NCBI GenBank assembly: GCA_023443745.1
Contig: JAEZTB010000002.1
Location: forward strand, 62,001-126,000
Direction: 5' to 3'
Length of the DNA stretch: 64,000 nt
DNA from: Bacillota bacterium
GTDB taxonomy: Bacteria; Bacillota; Clostridia; DSM-8532
This document shows, in pieces, positions 16,871 through 26,435 of this stretch (position 1 is its first letter; the number at the start of each line of letters is the position of its first letter). The translations under genes and the position numbers were made by a program. A model generated the notes under the pieces. That model was given only the letters and a program-made list of their open reading frames with translations, did no database searches and was not told the DNA's origin.

Positions 16871-17712
16871 CTAAAACTCCTTTTTATCTTTTCTAGACGC
16901 AGGAGTACAGTGATTTTATTAGTTACATTCGTGTCTATTTTTGAAATAAGATTCCGAAATGGATATAAAGCTTTGGCCAGGATCCCGATGATAGGCTGGT
17001 ATATGACATTCAGCCTGCAATATGCCTTTTTGAAATGAAGCTTTTTTATCAAAAACTCCTGGGCATTTGTTTTATGGCTTATACTTCTTGCTCCTGTACA
17101 AACATACTTTAATCCCATTTCGTTCAGATAATAGTTGGTCATGTAATAAATCATTGCTTGATGTACACCTAAATTTAAATAATCAGGCTTGAACTTGGCT
17201 GCAGAATACAAACAGTAGTCCTCCCCCAGTCTGTTCATGAAATAACCGATCAGCTTGCCATCTGATTTATCAAACGCAGCCCAGAAATCAAAAACCGGAT
17301 TACCTTTCCGTGCCATCATTCTATTTTGATATTCCTCTTGTCCGGTAGGCTTTAAAAATGTGTCATAGGATTTAAACGCGCTTATATAGACCTCGTAACC
17401 GTTTTGGGCCATAAACTCCGCATCAACCTTTTTAACGAGACATTTATTAATGCCCTTTTTAATATCCCGCCTTCTTTTTGAATCAAATTCATTAAGATCA
17501 ATGCCTTTATCCCTGACCAGATACCACCATTCCGTTTCAAAACCGCAATCATAATCACTGGACCAGCTTAAAAAATAGGCTTTCGATTTTCTTAATAAAG
17601 ATTTAGCCTGCTCCCGGGACAATTTGATTTCAATATGCGGCGGTACGTCGGGTAACAGAGCCCCATTGTATATGGACCAGTTGATATGATCCAGTTCAAT
17701 CGTCATATTCAT
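16867..17712 (-). CDS. GNAT/FemAB-like acyl- or aminoacyltransferase
   Basis: A 281-residue protein. The middle part looks like a FemAB/GNAT-type transferase: RRRDIKKGINKCL, then FDFWAAFDKSDGKLIGYFM, YSAAKFKPDYLNLGVHQAMIYYM. Such proteins attach amino acids to lipid II or acyl groups to cell-surface sugars. The substrate is unknown. It shares four bases with the aminotransferase start and follows the wecA/tagO-like gene by 12 bases. A second transferase of this general type is at 25458 in the same operon. Confidence 0.7.
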   Translation of the reverse strand: MNMTIELDHINWSIYNGALLPDVPPHIEIKLSREQAKSLLRKSKAYFLSWSSDYDCGFETEWWYLVRDKGIDLNEFDSKRRRDIKKGINKCLVKKVDAEFMAQNGYEVYISAFKSYDTFLKPTGQEEYQNRMMARKGNPVFDFWAAFDKSDGKLIGYFMNRLGEDYCLYSAAKFKPDYLNLGVHQAMIYYMTNYYLNEMGLKYVCTGARSISHKTNAQEFLIKKLHFKKAYCRLNVIYQPIIGILAKALYPFRNLISKIDTNVTNKITVLLRLEKIKRSFR

Positions 17713-17724
17713 TCACCTGTTACT

Positions 17725-18735
17725 CTATTTTTCTGATAATACGTCTGTTCTGATAAAACCTAACCTTATACTCAACAAACAAGCTGCAAAGATGATAATA
17801 CCTGCAGATACGATTCTCCATATATCGCCGGTAAAGGCCAGAAGACCCGCAATCGTGATTAATGCAATATTGAGTGCATATATGATCAGGACTACCCTTT
17901 TGTGCTCAACACCCTTAAGATCAATCATCAGATTATAAAAGTGGCTCCTGTCGGGTAGGAATATGGGTTTATGATTGAATACCCTTCTGGTGACAGTAAG
18001 CAGCGTATCGTAGATAGGGATCCCAACCATGATGACAGGGATAAGGATGGAGGCATTACCGCTTATTGCATTTTCACAGAGTATACCTAAAATGGCCAGA
18101 TTATAGCCCAGCGGCACGCTGCCGGTGTCTCCCATGAATATTCTGGCCGGCCTGAAATTGTACTTAAGGAAACCCAGACAACCTCCAATCAGCAGCAGGG
18201 AGAGCAGGACGATTGTTTTGTTGCCGAAAGCGTATCCAATGACGCTGAAACCGGCACAGGAAATAACAGCGAGTCCTGCAGCCAGACCATCCAGCCCATC
18301 AATCAGGTTTACGGCATTGATGATACCGATTATCCATACTGCAGTTAACAAAAGGTCCAAGGCCATTATGTCAAAGGTATGAAATCTGAGGCCCGAGCCC
18401 AGGGTAAGCAGCGTTACGATTATTTGGAAAAATAACTTAATTTTTGACCCCAGTTCATACTTGTCATCGATGATCCCTAAGATCATTAAAGCAAAAGTCA
18501 CAAACAGGATTGTAAAATATTTAAAAGCATCCAATGTGATAGTGGTTTTAAAAAATAAAAAATTCATCCATTCAAAAATGATGACGGGTATAAAAATACC
18601 AATACCGCCTCCTCTGGGTATTGGCTTATCATGAATCTTCCTGTAGTTGGGTCTATCCAGTATACCCAATTTTATTGCTGCCGGCGTGATGAGCAAGCTT
18701 AATAGCATTGCCAGGACAAGTTCCAGAATGACCAT
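17725..18735 (-). CDS. tagO: undecaprenyl-phosphate N-acetylglucosaminyl 1-phosphate transferase (WecA/TagO family)
   Basis: Transfers HexNAc-1-phosphate from UDP-HexNAc to undecaprenyl phosphate, starting a lipid-linked glycan. The 336-residue polytopic protein has the MraY/WecA motifs GIIDDKYELG, AVNLIDGLDGLAAG and FMGDTGSVPLGY, and a terminal cytoplasmic His-containing loop (FLPDRSHFYNL). About ten helices. It lies between the family 2 glycosyltransferase and GNAT genes. The operon also contains a WbaP-type initiating transferase (31156), so this one may serve a second glycan. Confidence 0.93.
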   Translation of the reverse strand: MVILELVLAMLLSLLITPAAIKLGILDRPNYRKIHDKPIPRGGGIGIFIPVIIFEWMNFLFFKTTITLDAFKYFTILFVTFALMILGIIDDKYELGSKIKLFFQIIVTLLTLGSGLRFHTFDIMALDLLLTAVWIIGIINAVNLIDGLDGLAAGLAVISCAGFSVIGYAFGNKTIVLLSLLLIGGCLGFLKYNFRPARIFMGDTGSVPLGYNLAILGILCENAISGNASILIPVIMVGIPIYDTLLTVTRRVFNHKPIFLPDRSHFYNLMIDLKGVEHKRVVLIIYALNIALITIAGLLAFTGDIWRIVSAGIIIFAACLLSIRLGFIRTDVLSEK

Positions 18736-18739
18736 AGTT

Positions 18740-19717
18740 TCATCCCTCTGATTTGTTCAAAAATCCCATAATAAATCCGATTCCTATTGAAAAATGTATG
18801 GTAAGATATAAAAACAAAGCTATCAAAACGTTTAGCCGTTTAGGGATAACGGCTTTTACTGCAAAATACGCAAATATAAGGATATAGGGAATGTACGCCA
18901 TGCAAAGCGGCAATGCTGAGCCCGTCACAATGAGGAACATCAACGCCAATAAGGTATAAACAACTAATATTGAAGGAATGATTGTTGTGATTGACAATTG
19001 TGCCTTCCTCTTTTTAATCAGCCTGGCTTCCCAGTATCCATAGCCGAATAACTGCTTAATTGTCCCCTTTATTGAATCCCGTGGAAAGTAATGAAATCTT
19101 ATCCCCGGATCAAACAGAATTTTTCCGCCGCTTTGTACGATCCTCTTATTTAAATCATTATCCTGGTTACGGACTAAAGCTTCATCAAAGCCGCCTACCC
19201 GATCCAATATTTCCTTCTTATAGCATCCATAGGCCACAGTCTTAACAAACTGCTTTTTGTCTGAATACCGATAAGGAGAAAGCCCCCCTCCAAAAGCGGT
19301 GGTTCTTACGGCAGCAAATATTTTACCAATCTTGCTTTGACTTATGTCTATTTCCTTCCCTCCGACACAGTCCGCATCATTTTCCTCAAGACTTTCTATG
19401 CTTTTCTTTATGAAGTCGGGAGGATATTCTGCATGGGCTCCGACAATAAAGACAGTGTTTCCCCTGGCGTATTTGATGCCTTTATTGAAAGCAGAGGAAG
19501 CAATCTTTTTAGGATTGACAAACAGAGAAATGTTTCCGTAGCTTTTTTGTTTTTCCATTATAATAGCAACCGTATTATCCTCTGATAAGCCATCTATTAT
19601 AATAATTTCATACTTCTCTCTGTCAAAATCCTGATTTTCAAGGGTTTCTATGCAGCTGCCAATAAAAGCTTCCTCGTTTCTTGCAGCAATAATAATTGAG
19701 CAAATAATCTCACTCAT
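18740..19717 (-). CDS. family 2 glycosyltransferase with C-terminal membrane helices
   Basis: A 325-residue GT-A enzyme. Seen: CSIIIAARNEEAFIG, the nucleotide-sugar Asp region YEIIIIDGLSEDNT, the metal-binding-like GAHAEYP, and RNQDNDLNKRI near residue 195. Three to four hydrophobic helices occupy the last 90 residues, anchoring it to the membrane. The ATG at 19717 follows GGGGAG and is preferred over an ATG at 19729 that forms part of that site. Sugar specificity is unknown; it probably extends the repeat unit begun by the initiating transferases. Confidence 0.9.
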   Translation of the reverse strand: MSEIICSIIIAARNEEAFIGSCIETLENQDFDREKYEIIIIDGLSEDNTVAIIMEKQKSYGNISLFVNPKKIASSAFNKGIKYARGNTVFIVGAHAEYPPDFIKKSIESLEENDADCVGGKEIDISQSKIGKIFAAVRTTAFGGGLSPYRYSDKKQFVKTVAYGCYKKEILDRVGGFDEALVRNQDNDLNKRIVQSGGKILFDPGIRFHYFPRDSIKGTIKQLFGYGYWEARLIKKRKAQLSITTIIPSILVVYTLLALMFLIVTGSALPLCMAYIPYILIFAYFAVKAVIPKRLNVLIALFLYLTIHFSIGIGFIMGFLNKSEG

Positions 19718-19738
19718 AATTCTCCCCATTTGGCTCTT

Positions 19739-20419
19739 TCAAGAATCCCAAGCCTTTTCGATTTCATAGCCGCAGTTGAAAATATAGTCAACGACGGATA
19801 GGCTGCCTGTAAAATCACCCCACAGCTGTTTGTATTGCTTTTCATGAAAATCGGAATACATAAGCTGTATAGCGTTATCACTAAACATTTTCTCATCTTG
19901 ATATTGGGCTCCACCGGTACCCGACAAATACTTCGTTGCTCCTACACGCCTGCAAATACTTATAATCCTTTCTGTACCTGTTTCCTTAACATTCATTTCA
20001 GAAGACCGGACAATCTCTGTTTTAATATTCAGAAGATCACAAAGGGTTCTAATAATGCCTATATTTAAATCGGACAATTGATCATAGCTTTTGTTAAGGC
20101 AGCCTGCAAAAACAGTGTAAAAATCGTTAAAGTAATCCGACCTTTTATAGTTCATTTCAATGTTCTTGAGATGATTTTCCTTCCAATTTAGCTCGTCTTT
20201 GGTTTTGATTTCATTAATTTTACGGCCATAATTCCCCTTATTTTCAACCGGTATCGTCAGCCATGAGACGCCCTGGTGTGTTTTTATCAGGTTTCTGTTG
20301 ATAAAGCCGCTTCTTATGTACTGAACATCATCAAGGAAGACGAAGAGGTCGCTTTTAAAGATTTTATAAAAATAGCCTATCCAGGGAATATAATTGGGCT
20401 GATGTACTGAAACAACCAT
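19739..20419 (-). CDS. WbqC-family protein
   Basis: A 226-residue protein with the WbqC-like signature from the first residues: VVSVHQPNYIPWIGYFYKIFKSDLFVFLDDVQY, later LSGTGGAQYQDE. The family occurs in polysaccharide loci, and its biochemical role is not settled; an acyl- or aminoacyl-transfer role on sugars has been proposed. It lies between a family 2 glycosyltransferase and the epimerase. With the two GNAT/FemAB-like proteins and the LpxD-like protein it makes four possible glycan acylating enzymes in the operon. Confidence 0.88.
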   Translation of the reverse strand: MVVSVHQPNYIPWIGYFYKIFKSDLFVFLDDVQYIRSGFINRNLIKTHQGVSWLTIPVENKGNYGRKINEIKTKDELNWKENHLKNIEMNYKRSDYFNDFYTVFAGCLNKSYDQLSDLNIGIIRTLCDLLNIKTEIVRSSEMNVKETGTERIISICRRVGATKYLSGTGGAQYQDEKMFSDNAIQLMYSDFHEKQYKQLWGDFTGSLSVVDYIFNCGYEIEKAWDS

Positions 20420-20437
20420 GTTATCGCCGCTTTCCCT

Positions 20438-21565
20438 TCAAAATATCTCTTCCAATATTTTTGTGATTTTTTCGGTGGCTTTCCCGTCTCCAAAATAGTT
20501 CTTTTCAAAGACTTTTATATCGGTATGCGTACTCAACACCTTACCAACAATACTGTTCTTCTCTATGGGGCTTAATACATTCCACCCTCCATCCAGTGTT
20601 TCAATCCATTCGGTCTTGTCGGTCAAGGTAACGCAGGGGACCCTTAAAAAATAGGCCTCTTTTTGCAGCCCTCCGGAATCGGTAAGGATTTTTCTTGCGT
20701 GGCTCATAAGCACAATCATTTGAAAATAGGACACAGGCTTTACAAACAGGATATTTCTATAAGCACGGTTGTTTAAAGATTTTCTTATAATGTTGATGGT
20801 GCGCGGATGCACCAGGAAAAGCACCGGCAGGTCCAATTCTTCAAAGCTTTCAATAATGACGCTCAGTTTTTCCAGATAATCCGTATTTTCGGCTCTATGA
20901 ATGGTTGCCAGGTAGTACGCCTTTTCCTGGATTTTTGAAATTGAATCCGAATTTTCAAATTGAATATCCGGGTAGGGTTCAAGGCTTGACAGACATTCTC
21001 TGTAAGGCATTTTTTTCAGGGCTATTTCCCTGTTCTCCAAAAGGCAGTCCAGCATGACATCTCCAACGTTATATACGCCATCTTGGATACCTTCCCTTTT
21101 TAAGTTTTCTACTGAAGTTACAGTTGGACAGAACAGTACGTTGGACAGATAGTCTGTCAATACCCTGTTCTGTTCTTCGGGAATGAGCTTGTCATAGTAT
21201 CTTAAGCCCGCTTCAATATGAATGATAGGAATCTGAAGCTTTCCTGCAGCCAGAGCCCCGGCAAGAGTGGAGTTGGTATCCCCATAAACCATCAGGGCAT
21301 CAGGTTTTTCCTGCATCAGAATATCCTCGATTTTTTCCAGCATTCCGGCCGTTTGTTTGCCATGAGTGGCAGAGCCTATTGACAGGTTATACTTTGGGCT
21401 GGGTATACTTAGCTCATCAAAGAAAATATCCGACATGTTTTTATCATAATGCTGGCCTGTATGTATAAGTGTTTCCTGAATACGGGAATGATGTAGAAAA
21501 TACTTGCTTACCTGGGCCGCTTTAATAAACTGCGGCCTGTTTCCCAGTACCGTTATTAATCTCAC
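20438..21565 (-). CDS. wbpI: UDP-HexNAc(A) 2-epimerase, WbpI/WecB family
   Basis: Non-hydrolysing C2 epimerase of 375 residues. Signature segments: LGNRPQFIKAAQVSKYF, HTGQHYDKNMSD, VYGDTNSTLAGALAA, IHIEAGLRYYDKLIPEEQNR and TDSGGLQKEAYFL. The RPQFIKA opening matches WbpI/WlbD-type epimerases of UDP-2,3-diacetamido-glucuronate rather than the RPE..K type of UDP-GlcNAc epimerases. That reading fits the WbpA/B/D/E-like genes in the same operon, where this enzyme would give UDP-2,3-diacetamido-2,3-dideoxy-mannuronate. It overlaps the downstream end of the adjoining glycosyltransferase gene by four bases. Confidence 0.88.
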   Translation of the reverse strand: MRLITVLGNRPQFIKAAQVSKYFLHHSRIQETLIHTGQHYDKNMSDIFFDELSIPSPKYNLSIGSATHGKQTAGMLEKIEDILMQEKPDALMVYGDTNSTLAGALAAGKLQIPIIHIEAGLRYYDKLIPEEQNRVLTDYLSNVLFCPTVTSVENLKREGIQDGVYNVGDVMLDCLLENREIALKKMPYRECLSSLEPYPDIQFENSDSISKIQEKAYYLATIHRAENTDYLEKLSVIIESFEELDLPVLFLVHPRTINIIRKSLNNRAYRNILFVKPVSYFQMIVLMSHARKILTDSGGLQKEAYFLRVPCVTLTDKTEWIETLDGGWNVLSPIEKNSIVGKVLSTHTDIKVFEKNYFGDGKATEKITKILEEIF

Positions 21566-22665
21566 TTGAGTATCCCCCTATAAAGCTCTATTAATTTTTT
21601 GCTTTCACTTTCCCATGAATACTCATTTTCTATGAGCCTTCTTCCTTGGTGAATCAATTCCTTCCTTTGCTCTTGGTTTTCAGTCAGGGATTTTATTTTC
21701 TCCGCTATATTTATTGAGTCAGCAGGATTAACAAATAAAGCGCACTTCCCGAATAGTTCCTTCCAATATGCGAATTCCGACATGATAATTGGAAGGCCGC
21801 AGTTTAAATACTCAAAGGCTTTATTGGGAAGTGATTCGGTAGAATTGGGAACTGCCAGAAAATTGACAATCCCTATATCAGCCTGCTTCATTACAGAATA
21901 AGTCTCCTCCAGTGACTTTAGCCCAAAATACTTAACATGCTTCCAACCGTCCAGGGACTTGCATTCCCTTTCATAGTCAGGATCTTCCCACCAGCCTAGC
22001 AGCAATAATTCCGCAAAACCGTCCAGTATTCCTATTGCATCGATGATTTCCTTAATTCCTCTTATCTTTGTCAGCCCACCTGCATAAATGACAGAGGGCT
22101 TGGTTTTAATGATCTTTTCAGGTTTTATGCTATCAATTAATGAGACAAAGGGCACATTACGTATTACAATTGTTTTACTGTGCGGAAATCCCTTTGAAAT
22201 ACTCGGAGTTGCCGCTACTATTCTGTCAAAAAACAAGCTCGAAAACTTTAAAAGCGCTCTGGTCAAAAACGAAACAATCTTACGAACACCCATGCCTCCC
22301 AGCCATTCCTTGGTCAGAATATCATCGGGCACATCTTCATGCACATCGTAAATCACTTTTTTCCCAATAAGCTTTAATAATAGCCCTGCAGGAATCAAAT
22401 CCGGATCATGGAAGTGATAAACATCGGCCTTAATCTTAATGGCTTTCCAAAGCACCTTCCAACCTTTGACCAGAAACCTGTACAATCTCCCTTCTCTGGT
22501 ATCAAGGGGAATAATACTTATACCGTCAACATTCTCTTCTTGATGATGGCTGGCAATCAAATACACCTCATACCCGGCCTGGGCAAGACTTCTGCATTCT
22601 TTATAGAAAATTCTGACGTCATAAGCCTGGTGTGCTGTTGTCAGAATGCATACCCTATTTTTCAT
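21562..22665 (-). CDS. family 4-type glycosyltransferase (GT-B fold)
   Basis: A 367-residue GT-B glycosyltransferase. N-terminal half: RVCILTTAHQAYDVRIFYKEC, VYHFHDPDLIPAG; C-terminal half: VIYAGGLTKIRGIKEI, KQADIGIVNF, SLPNKAFEYLNCGLPII, the donor-binding E-x7-E-like region. Sugar specificity unknown. The ATG at 22665 is preceded by GAGGAGG at 6 bases; an upstream frame to 22680 runs through that site. It overlaps the Wzy-like gene by 11 bases. It probably adds a residue to the lipid-linked repeat. Confidence 0.9.
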   Translation of the reverse strand: MKNRVCILTTAHQAYDVRIFYKECRSLAQAGYEVYLIASHHQEENVDGISIIPLDTREGRLYRFLVKGWKVLWKAIKIKADVYHFHDPDLIPAGLLLKLIGKKVIYDVHEDVPDDILTKEWLGGMGVRKIVSFLTRALLKFSSLFFDRIVAATPSISKGFPHSKTIVIRNVPFVSLIDSIKPEKIIKTKPSVIYAGGLTKIRGIKEIIDAIGILDGFAELLLLGWWEDPDYERECKSLDGWKHVKYFGLKSLEETYSVMKQADIGIVNFLAVPNSTESLPNKAFEYLNCGLPIIMSEFAYWKELFGKCALFVNPADSINIAEKIKSLTENQEQRKELIHQGRRLIENEYSWESESKKLIELYRGILK

Positions 22666-23947
22666 TCCCATCCTCCTCAAAGGCCATTAAACCAAGAAGC
22701 GCAAAGATAATCCGGTTATCGTTGATATCTCCGCTGAGCATTGAGCCTACAAAGGCATTTACAAACATCATCAGAATGACTGAACCAAAAAAAATGTTCC
22801 GGCTGTTATGGGATCTTTTAAAACCCTTTAATGCCACAAATACAATTGAGCCGAATAGGATCAGCCCTGTTAAACCCAACTCAACCAGAATTTCAAAAAT
22901 CAGATTATGCGGGTATGAGTTCCTATCCGGTAAACCGATGAGTATCGGCCAGGAGCCAATCCCATACCCCAACAAAGGCTTTAACAGCCATAGCTTCTCA
23001 GAAGTTAGATAATACTCCATCCTTGTACCCGCCGACGTGCCCATTCCCGGATCTAAAAACAACAGCAGGCGGTATAGTGTTGATGTAAGCGAATCCTTTA
23101 AGTAAAGATAGAGGCTTATTAAAAAGATGGACAGAAAAAGTATCGTTATAAAAACAGCGTATTTTTTCAACTTTGATTTATTTATTTCTACAAGATTACT
23201 CCCAAAGGAAAGAGGGATGAATAGGGAAATGGCCAAGCTTATTAATGGACCTCTTCCGCCCATTACCATCAGCAAAAACATAAAATACAGGGACAGCATG
23301 AACATGAAGGTACGTTTTAGCCCGCTATTCTCGGACAAGAAGCCATAAGCCGCGGAAATCAGCAGGCCCATTCCCAATGTATATCCCAAAGCCAGATAAT
23401 TTGAATTCATGGCATTTATGACATCATGACCGCCCTTTAAATATTCCAAAGTGCTTTCTATGGCAATCCATATGGCAAAAACCAGAAGAAAACGAATAAA
23501 GCGAATAAGGCGTTTCTTGTCAGATGCAATGATAAAAGCACAGGCAACTAAAGACCATAAGGTCAAGGTTGAAAAATAAAGTGCTTTTTCTCCAGCATAT
23601 ACTTTTCCCACCGTCCAAGTCAGACTGATTAAAATATAAAAAACAAACACAAGGGCGGAGAACACCAGAACAGCGGCTTTTCTTTTAAACCTCTTTTTCT
23701 CAGCAAAAAAAACAAGAATGCCTGAGCAAACACTCAATATGAAAAACAGTTCGGTTAGATCGATGGGAACCCATCCAAGGCTTGGGTTGGCTTTATAGGC
23801 CCAGGCAAACAGAAAAAGCGTAAAAAGAAATTCAAATGACACTATATTTTTCAGCATGCTGACAAATATATTATGCTTCGGGTTTAAGCTGCTGCCTTCC
23901 GATATTCCTTCGCTATATGCAGTTTGTGTAAATTTGTTTTTAAACAT
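22655..23947 (-). CDS. O-antigen ligase / Wzy-like polymerase membrane protein
   Basis: A 430-residue polytopic protein with about 11-12 helices and one larger external loop around residues 320-370 (DPGMGTSAGTRMEYYL, LLGYGIGSWPIL, NSYPHNLIFEILVELGLTG), which is the Wzy_C/WaaL pattern. In this setting it probably polymerises the lipid-linked repeat units outside the membrane. The frame is open to 24004, but the ATG at 23947 overlaps the preceding gene by only 8 bases and matches the family start more plausibly; it has a weak GGGAGCAGG site. Confidence 0.85.
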   Translation of the reverse strand: MFKNKFTQTAYSEGISEGSSLNPKHNIFVSMLKNIVSFEFLFTLFLFAWAYKANPSLGWVPIDLTELFFILSVCSGILVFFAEKKRFKRKAAVLVFSALVFVFYILISLTWTVGKVYAGEKALYFSTLTLWSLVACAFIIASDKKRLIRFIRFLLVFAIWIAIESTLEYLKGGHDVINAMNSNYLALGYTLGMGLLISAAYGFLSENSGLKRTFMFMLSLYFMFLLMVMGGRGPLISLAISLFIPLSFGSNLVEINKSKLKKYAVFITILFLSIFLISLYLYLKDSLTSTLYRLLLFLDPGMGTSAGTRMEYYLTSEKLWLLKPLLGYGIGSWPILIGLPDRNSYPHNLIFEILVELGLTGLILFGSIVFVALKGFKRSHNSRNIFFGSVILMMFVNAFVGSMLSGDINDNRIIFALLGLMAFEEDGNEK

Positions 23948-25451
23948 GGACCTGCTCCCATAACCCCTTGATATGCTCGATGGCTTCCCTGCCCGATAAA
24001 CCAATACAATCGGATTTTCCTAAGTATTCCATCATCTTCTCATATACAGGTTTCCACTCTTCCCAGTCATAATCAAAGGAAGAGTTATGCCATAAAATCG
24101 TAAATACACCATGATGCTTTTTAACGGTTTCGATCATACTGACGATTTTTTTCAACCCGTCCTCAGGCGACAACTTTCTATAGTATTCGAGAGTCCCCTC
24201 CATAATAATAAGCGGTATCTCCCAGAGATCGAGGACATGGTCATCCAAAAGATCGTAGGGCTTAAAGGGCAAGCACATGCCGCATCGGAATCCCTCATGG
24301 TCTGCAAACGACAACGTCGTATCATATAGAAGCCCTGATCGCTGCTGATATCTCCATGTAAACGGTACTCGAAATTTCAAATAGTGCTGCCTGCAGCCAT
24401 AGGGTTTCCGGAGTACCACCGCATCAACGCGATGTCTTTCCAAGCCCATTACTCTTTCGTTGTTATAGCTTACGAGACTTCCGTGATACCCTATTTCGCA
24501 CCCGCAAGCATCCAGCTCTTCTATAAGCACTCTTACCTTACTATCGTTTATGTTGTAGCGCCAATCCGGATCAGAGTTCTCCAATGCCAAAAAATAAAAG
24601 GACGAGTTGAATTGGTACGCTTTTTCAGTATTGATTAAATAATTGAAGGTCCAATAGGGATCCTTTGTATGGTCTCGCCTGTTTTGAAAATAGCTTTTTA
24701 GGTATTGAACCGCATTTTTAGGCTTTCTGTATTTTAGTAGAATGGCTATAGTATGTTTAAAGGCAGCAAACAGATTTTGATTTTTTAAAATACTGTCTAC
24801 ATCATGGGACAAACATACAGCAAAAGCTTTCCGGCCCCATGGGTTCGGTCTCTTGTAGCCTGATGAAAGGCTTTCTATCCAGGTCCCTAATAACGCTATG
24901 TGCTCATTTACAACAGGCCTGTGAAGAAAGTTGTTTTTATAGGCCAATGATTCCACTGCCGGAAATCTGCTATGCCTGTCTTTTTTGACCCCTGCATTTA
25001 CAACCTCTTCATACCGTGTAAGCATGAAGAATATATCAGAGATCATATCGATATTGGTCTTTATTGTTCTTTTGTCTTCATCTGAACTGATATATAGCGG
25101 TTTATCATCGCTATATATGGAGATAATGTCGTTGGTTTCTTCTGTTCTTCCAGTAGTCCTGTATCTGCATGCGACCAATGGAATGGAGTCAGGTTTCAAA
25201 TAATCATCACCAAAAAGCCTGCCGGAGTTCTTTATAAAAATCAAACGCCGGATGGTGCCCGGAAGGCCAAGTGTCTCAAATTCACTGTTGCTATAAATGA
25301 TAGAGATATCTTCATCCTTATCCCTTAATTCATTTAAGCTTGAGATATAGACGCATTGGACACCCAGGGCGGAGAACAGGATATTAAAGGCATACTGTAT
25401 CTGATTGAAATACTGCTTGCTCTCAATAAATACATGAACCATACTTAACAT
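23940..25451 (-). CDS. polysaccharide deacetylase-family protein with N-terminal extension
   Basis: A 503-residue protein. The first 200 residues (FIESKQYFNQIQYAFNILFSALG..., FFMLTRYEEVV) are the extension found in large deacetylase-like proteins of polysaccharide loci. The C-terminal part is NodB-like: CLSHDVDSIL with the metal Asp, GCEIGYHGS with the His motif, RKPYGCRQHYLKFRVP, LWHNSSFDYDW. No signal peptide or membrane anchor is evident, so it may act on a lipid-linked or nucleotide-linked intermediate inside the cell. Its end overlaps the Wzy-like gene by 8 bases. Confidence 0.85.
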   Translation of the reverse strand: MLSMVHVFIESKQYFNQIQYAFNILFSALGVQCVYISSLNELRDKDEDISIIYSNSEFETLGLPGTIRRLIFIKNSGRLFGDDYLKPDSIPLVACRYRTTGRTEETNDIISIYSDDKPLYISSDEDKRTIKTNIDMISDIFFMLTRYEEVVNAGVKKDRHSRFPAVESLAYKNNFLHRPVVNEHIALLGTWIESLSSGYKRPNPWGRKAFAVCLSHDVDSILKNQNLFAAFKHTIAILLKYRKPKNAVQYLKSYFQNRRDHTKDPYWTFNYLINTEKAYQFNSSFYFLALENSDPDWRYNINDSKVRVLIEELDACGCEIGYHGSLVSYNNERVMGLERHRVDAVVLRKPYGCRQHYLKFRVPFTWRYQQRSGLLYDTTLSFADHEGFRCGMCLPFKPYDLLDDHVLDLWEIPLIIMEGTLEYYRKLSPEDGLKKIVSMIETVKKHHGVFTILWHNSSFDYDWEEWKPVYEKMMEYLGKSDCIGLSGREAIEHIKGLWEQVHV

Positions 25452-25457
25452 TCCCTT

Positions 25458-26417
25458 TTAATGCTTATGGGTTAATATATTAAACAAATGTGAAAATGTT
25501 GAAATGAAGATGTTTTCTTTAAATATGTAGCAATAGGGTTTAAGAACAGCCCCAAACTGCCTGTTGTATTCAGCTATGCGCTCTATCATACTGCCCTCGA
25601 AATCAAACCTCTTTGTCACTGTAGATACATACTTTATGGCTTCCCAAACAAGAAGGGTTTTGCAATTATAGGTCCTTAACTCCGGCTCACTGCCTGACAT
25701 CAAAAGATAGGCACTTTCTGCATCCCATATGACATAGATGGCCGAATAGATTTTGCCTTCATCATCCTTCGCATAGAAAATCCTTCTGCTGTTATTTTTT
25801 AAGCATGCATCATCCAACCGCTTTAAAAAATCCAGGGAATAAGGATAATCAATCCCTTGCCTGTCAAAAACTTTTTTATTTATTTCGCAAAACTCTTCTA
25901 TGCTGTCATTGCTAGTGACTTTTACTACTTTCTCGGCTTTTCTGATATTCTTTTTCGCAGTCTTGCTGAAGTTTTCGAATACACTTTTCAGGTTACTCAG
26001 GTCATCAATCACATAGGTATAGTAGGTGGTCTGATGAAATCCCTTCCAGCAGAGAGGCTGCCAGTTTTTAAAACTGTAGTGAAAGCTCTGTCTGAATATA
26101 GGTAATCGAGGCAGCTTATTAATCAGTCTATAAATTAAATCCTTTTCATAGGCCAGTCGGTATTCCTCTTTCAGTTCTTTAGGGTATTTTATCCAGATAC
26201 CTGCGGTTTGAGTGAGCTTGGGCATGGTAATAATCTTAAGCCCAAACCTTTTTTTGATATAGTACGGAATACTTGCAATAATTTCTCCGTTATTCTCGAT
26301 TAATGCAACCTCCCAATTGTCCTCCCCACATACGGCATCCAGCCACCAATCCTTGGAAAAAATCGGTATCGAGGTCTCCGATCTGCAAAATTCTCTATAC
26401 TTCTCTTTATCAGTCAT
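25458..26417 (-). CDS. FemAB/GNAT-like acyl- or aminoacyltransferase
   Basis: A 319-residue protein with the two-lobed FemAB/GNAT pattern: PIFSKDWWLDAVCGEDNWEVALIENNGEIIASIPYYI, then FSKTAKKNIRKAEK, and FYAKDDEGKIYSAIYVIWDAESAYLLMSGS, followed by LLVWEAIKYVS and RFDFEGSMIERI. Family members use aminoacyl-tRNA or acyl-CoA to decorate lipid II or glycans. The acceptor here is unknown. It lies 6 bases upstream of the deacetylase start and 18 bases after the UDP-sugar dehydrogenase gene. Confidence 0.78.
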   Translation of the reverse strand: MTDKEKYREFCRSETSIPIFSKDWWLDAVCGEDNWEVALIENNGEIIASIPYYIKKRFGLKIITMPKLTQTAGIWIKYPKELKEEYRLAYEKDLIYRLINKLPRLPIFRQSFHYSFKNWQPLCWKGFHQTTYYTYVIDDLSNLKSVFENFSKTAKKNIRKAEKVVKVTSNDSIEEFCEINKKVFDRQGIDYPYSLDFLKRLDDACLKNNSRRIFYAKDDEGKIYSAIYVIWDAESAYLLMSGSEPELRTYNCKTLLVWEAIKYVSTVTKRFDFEGSMIERIAEYNRQFGAVLKPYCYIFKENIFISTFSHLFNILTHKH

Positions 26418-26435
26418 TATCCTACACCAGCTTAT

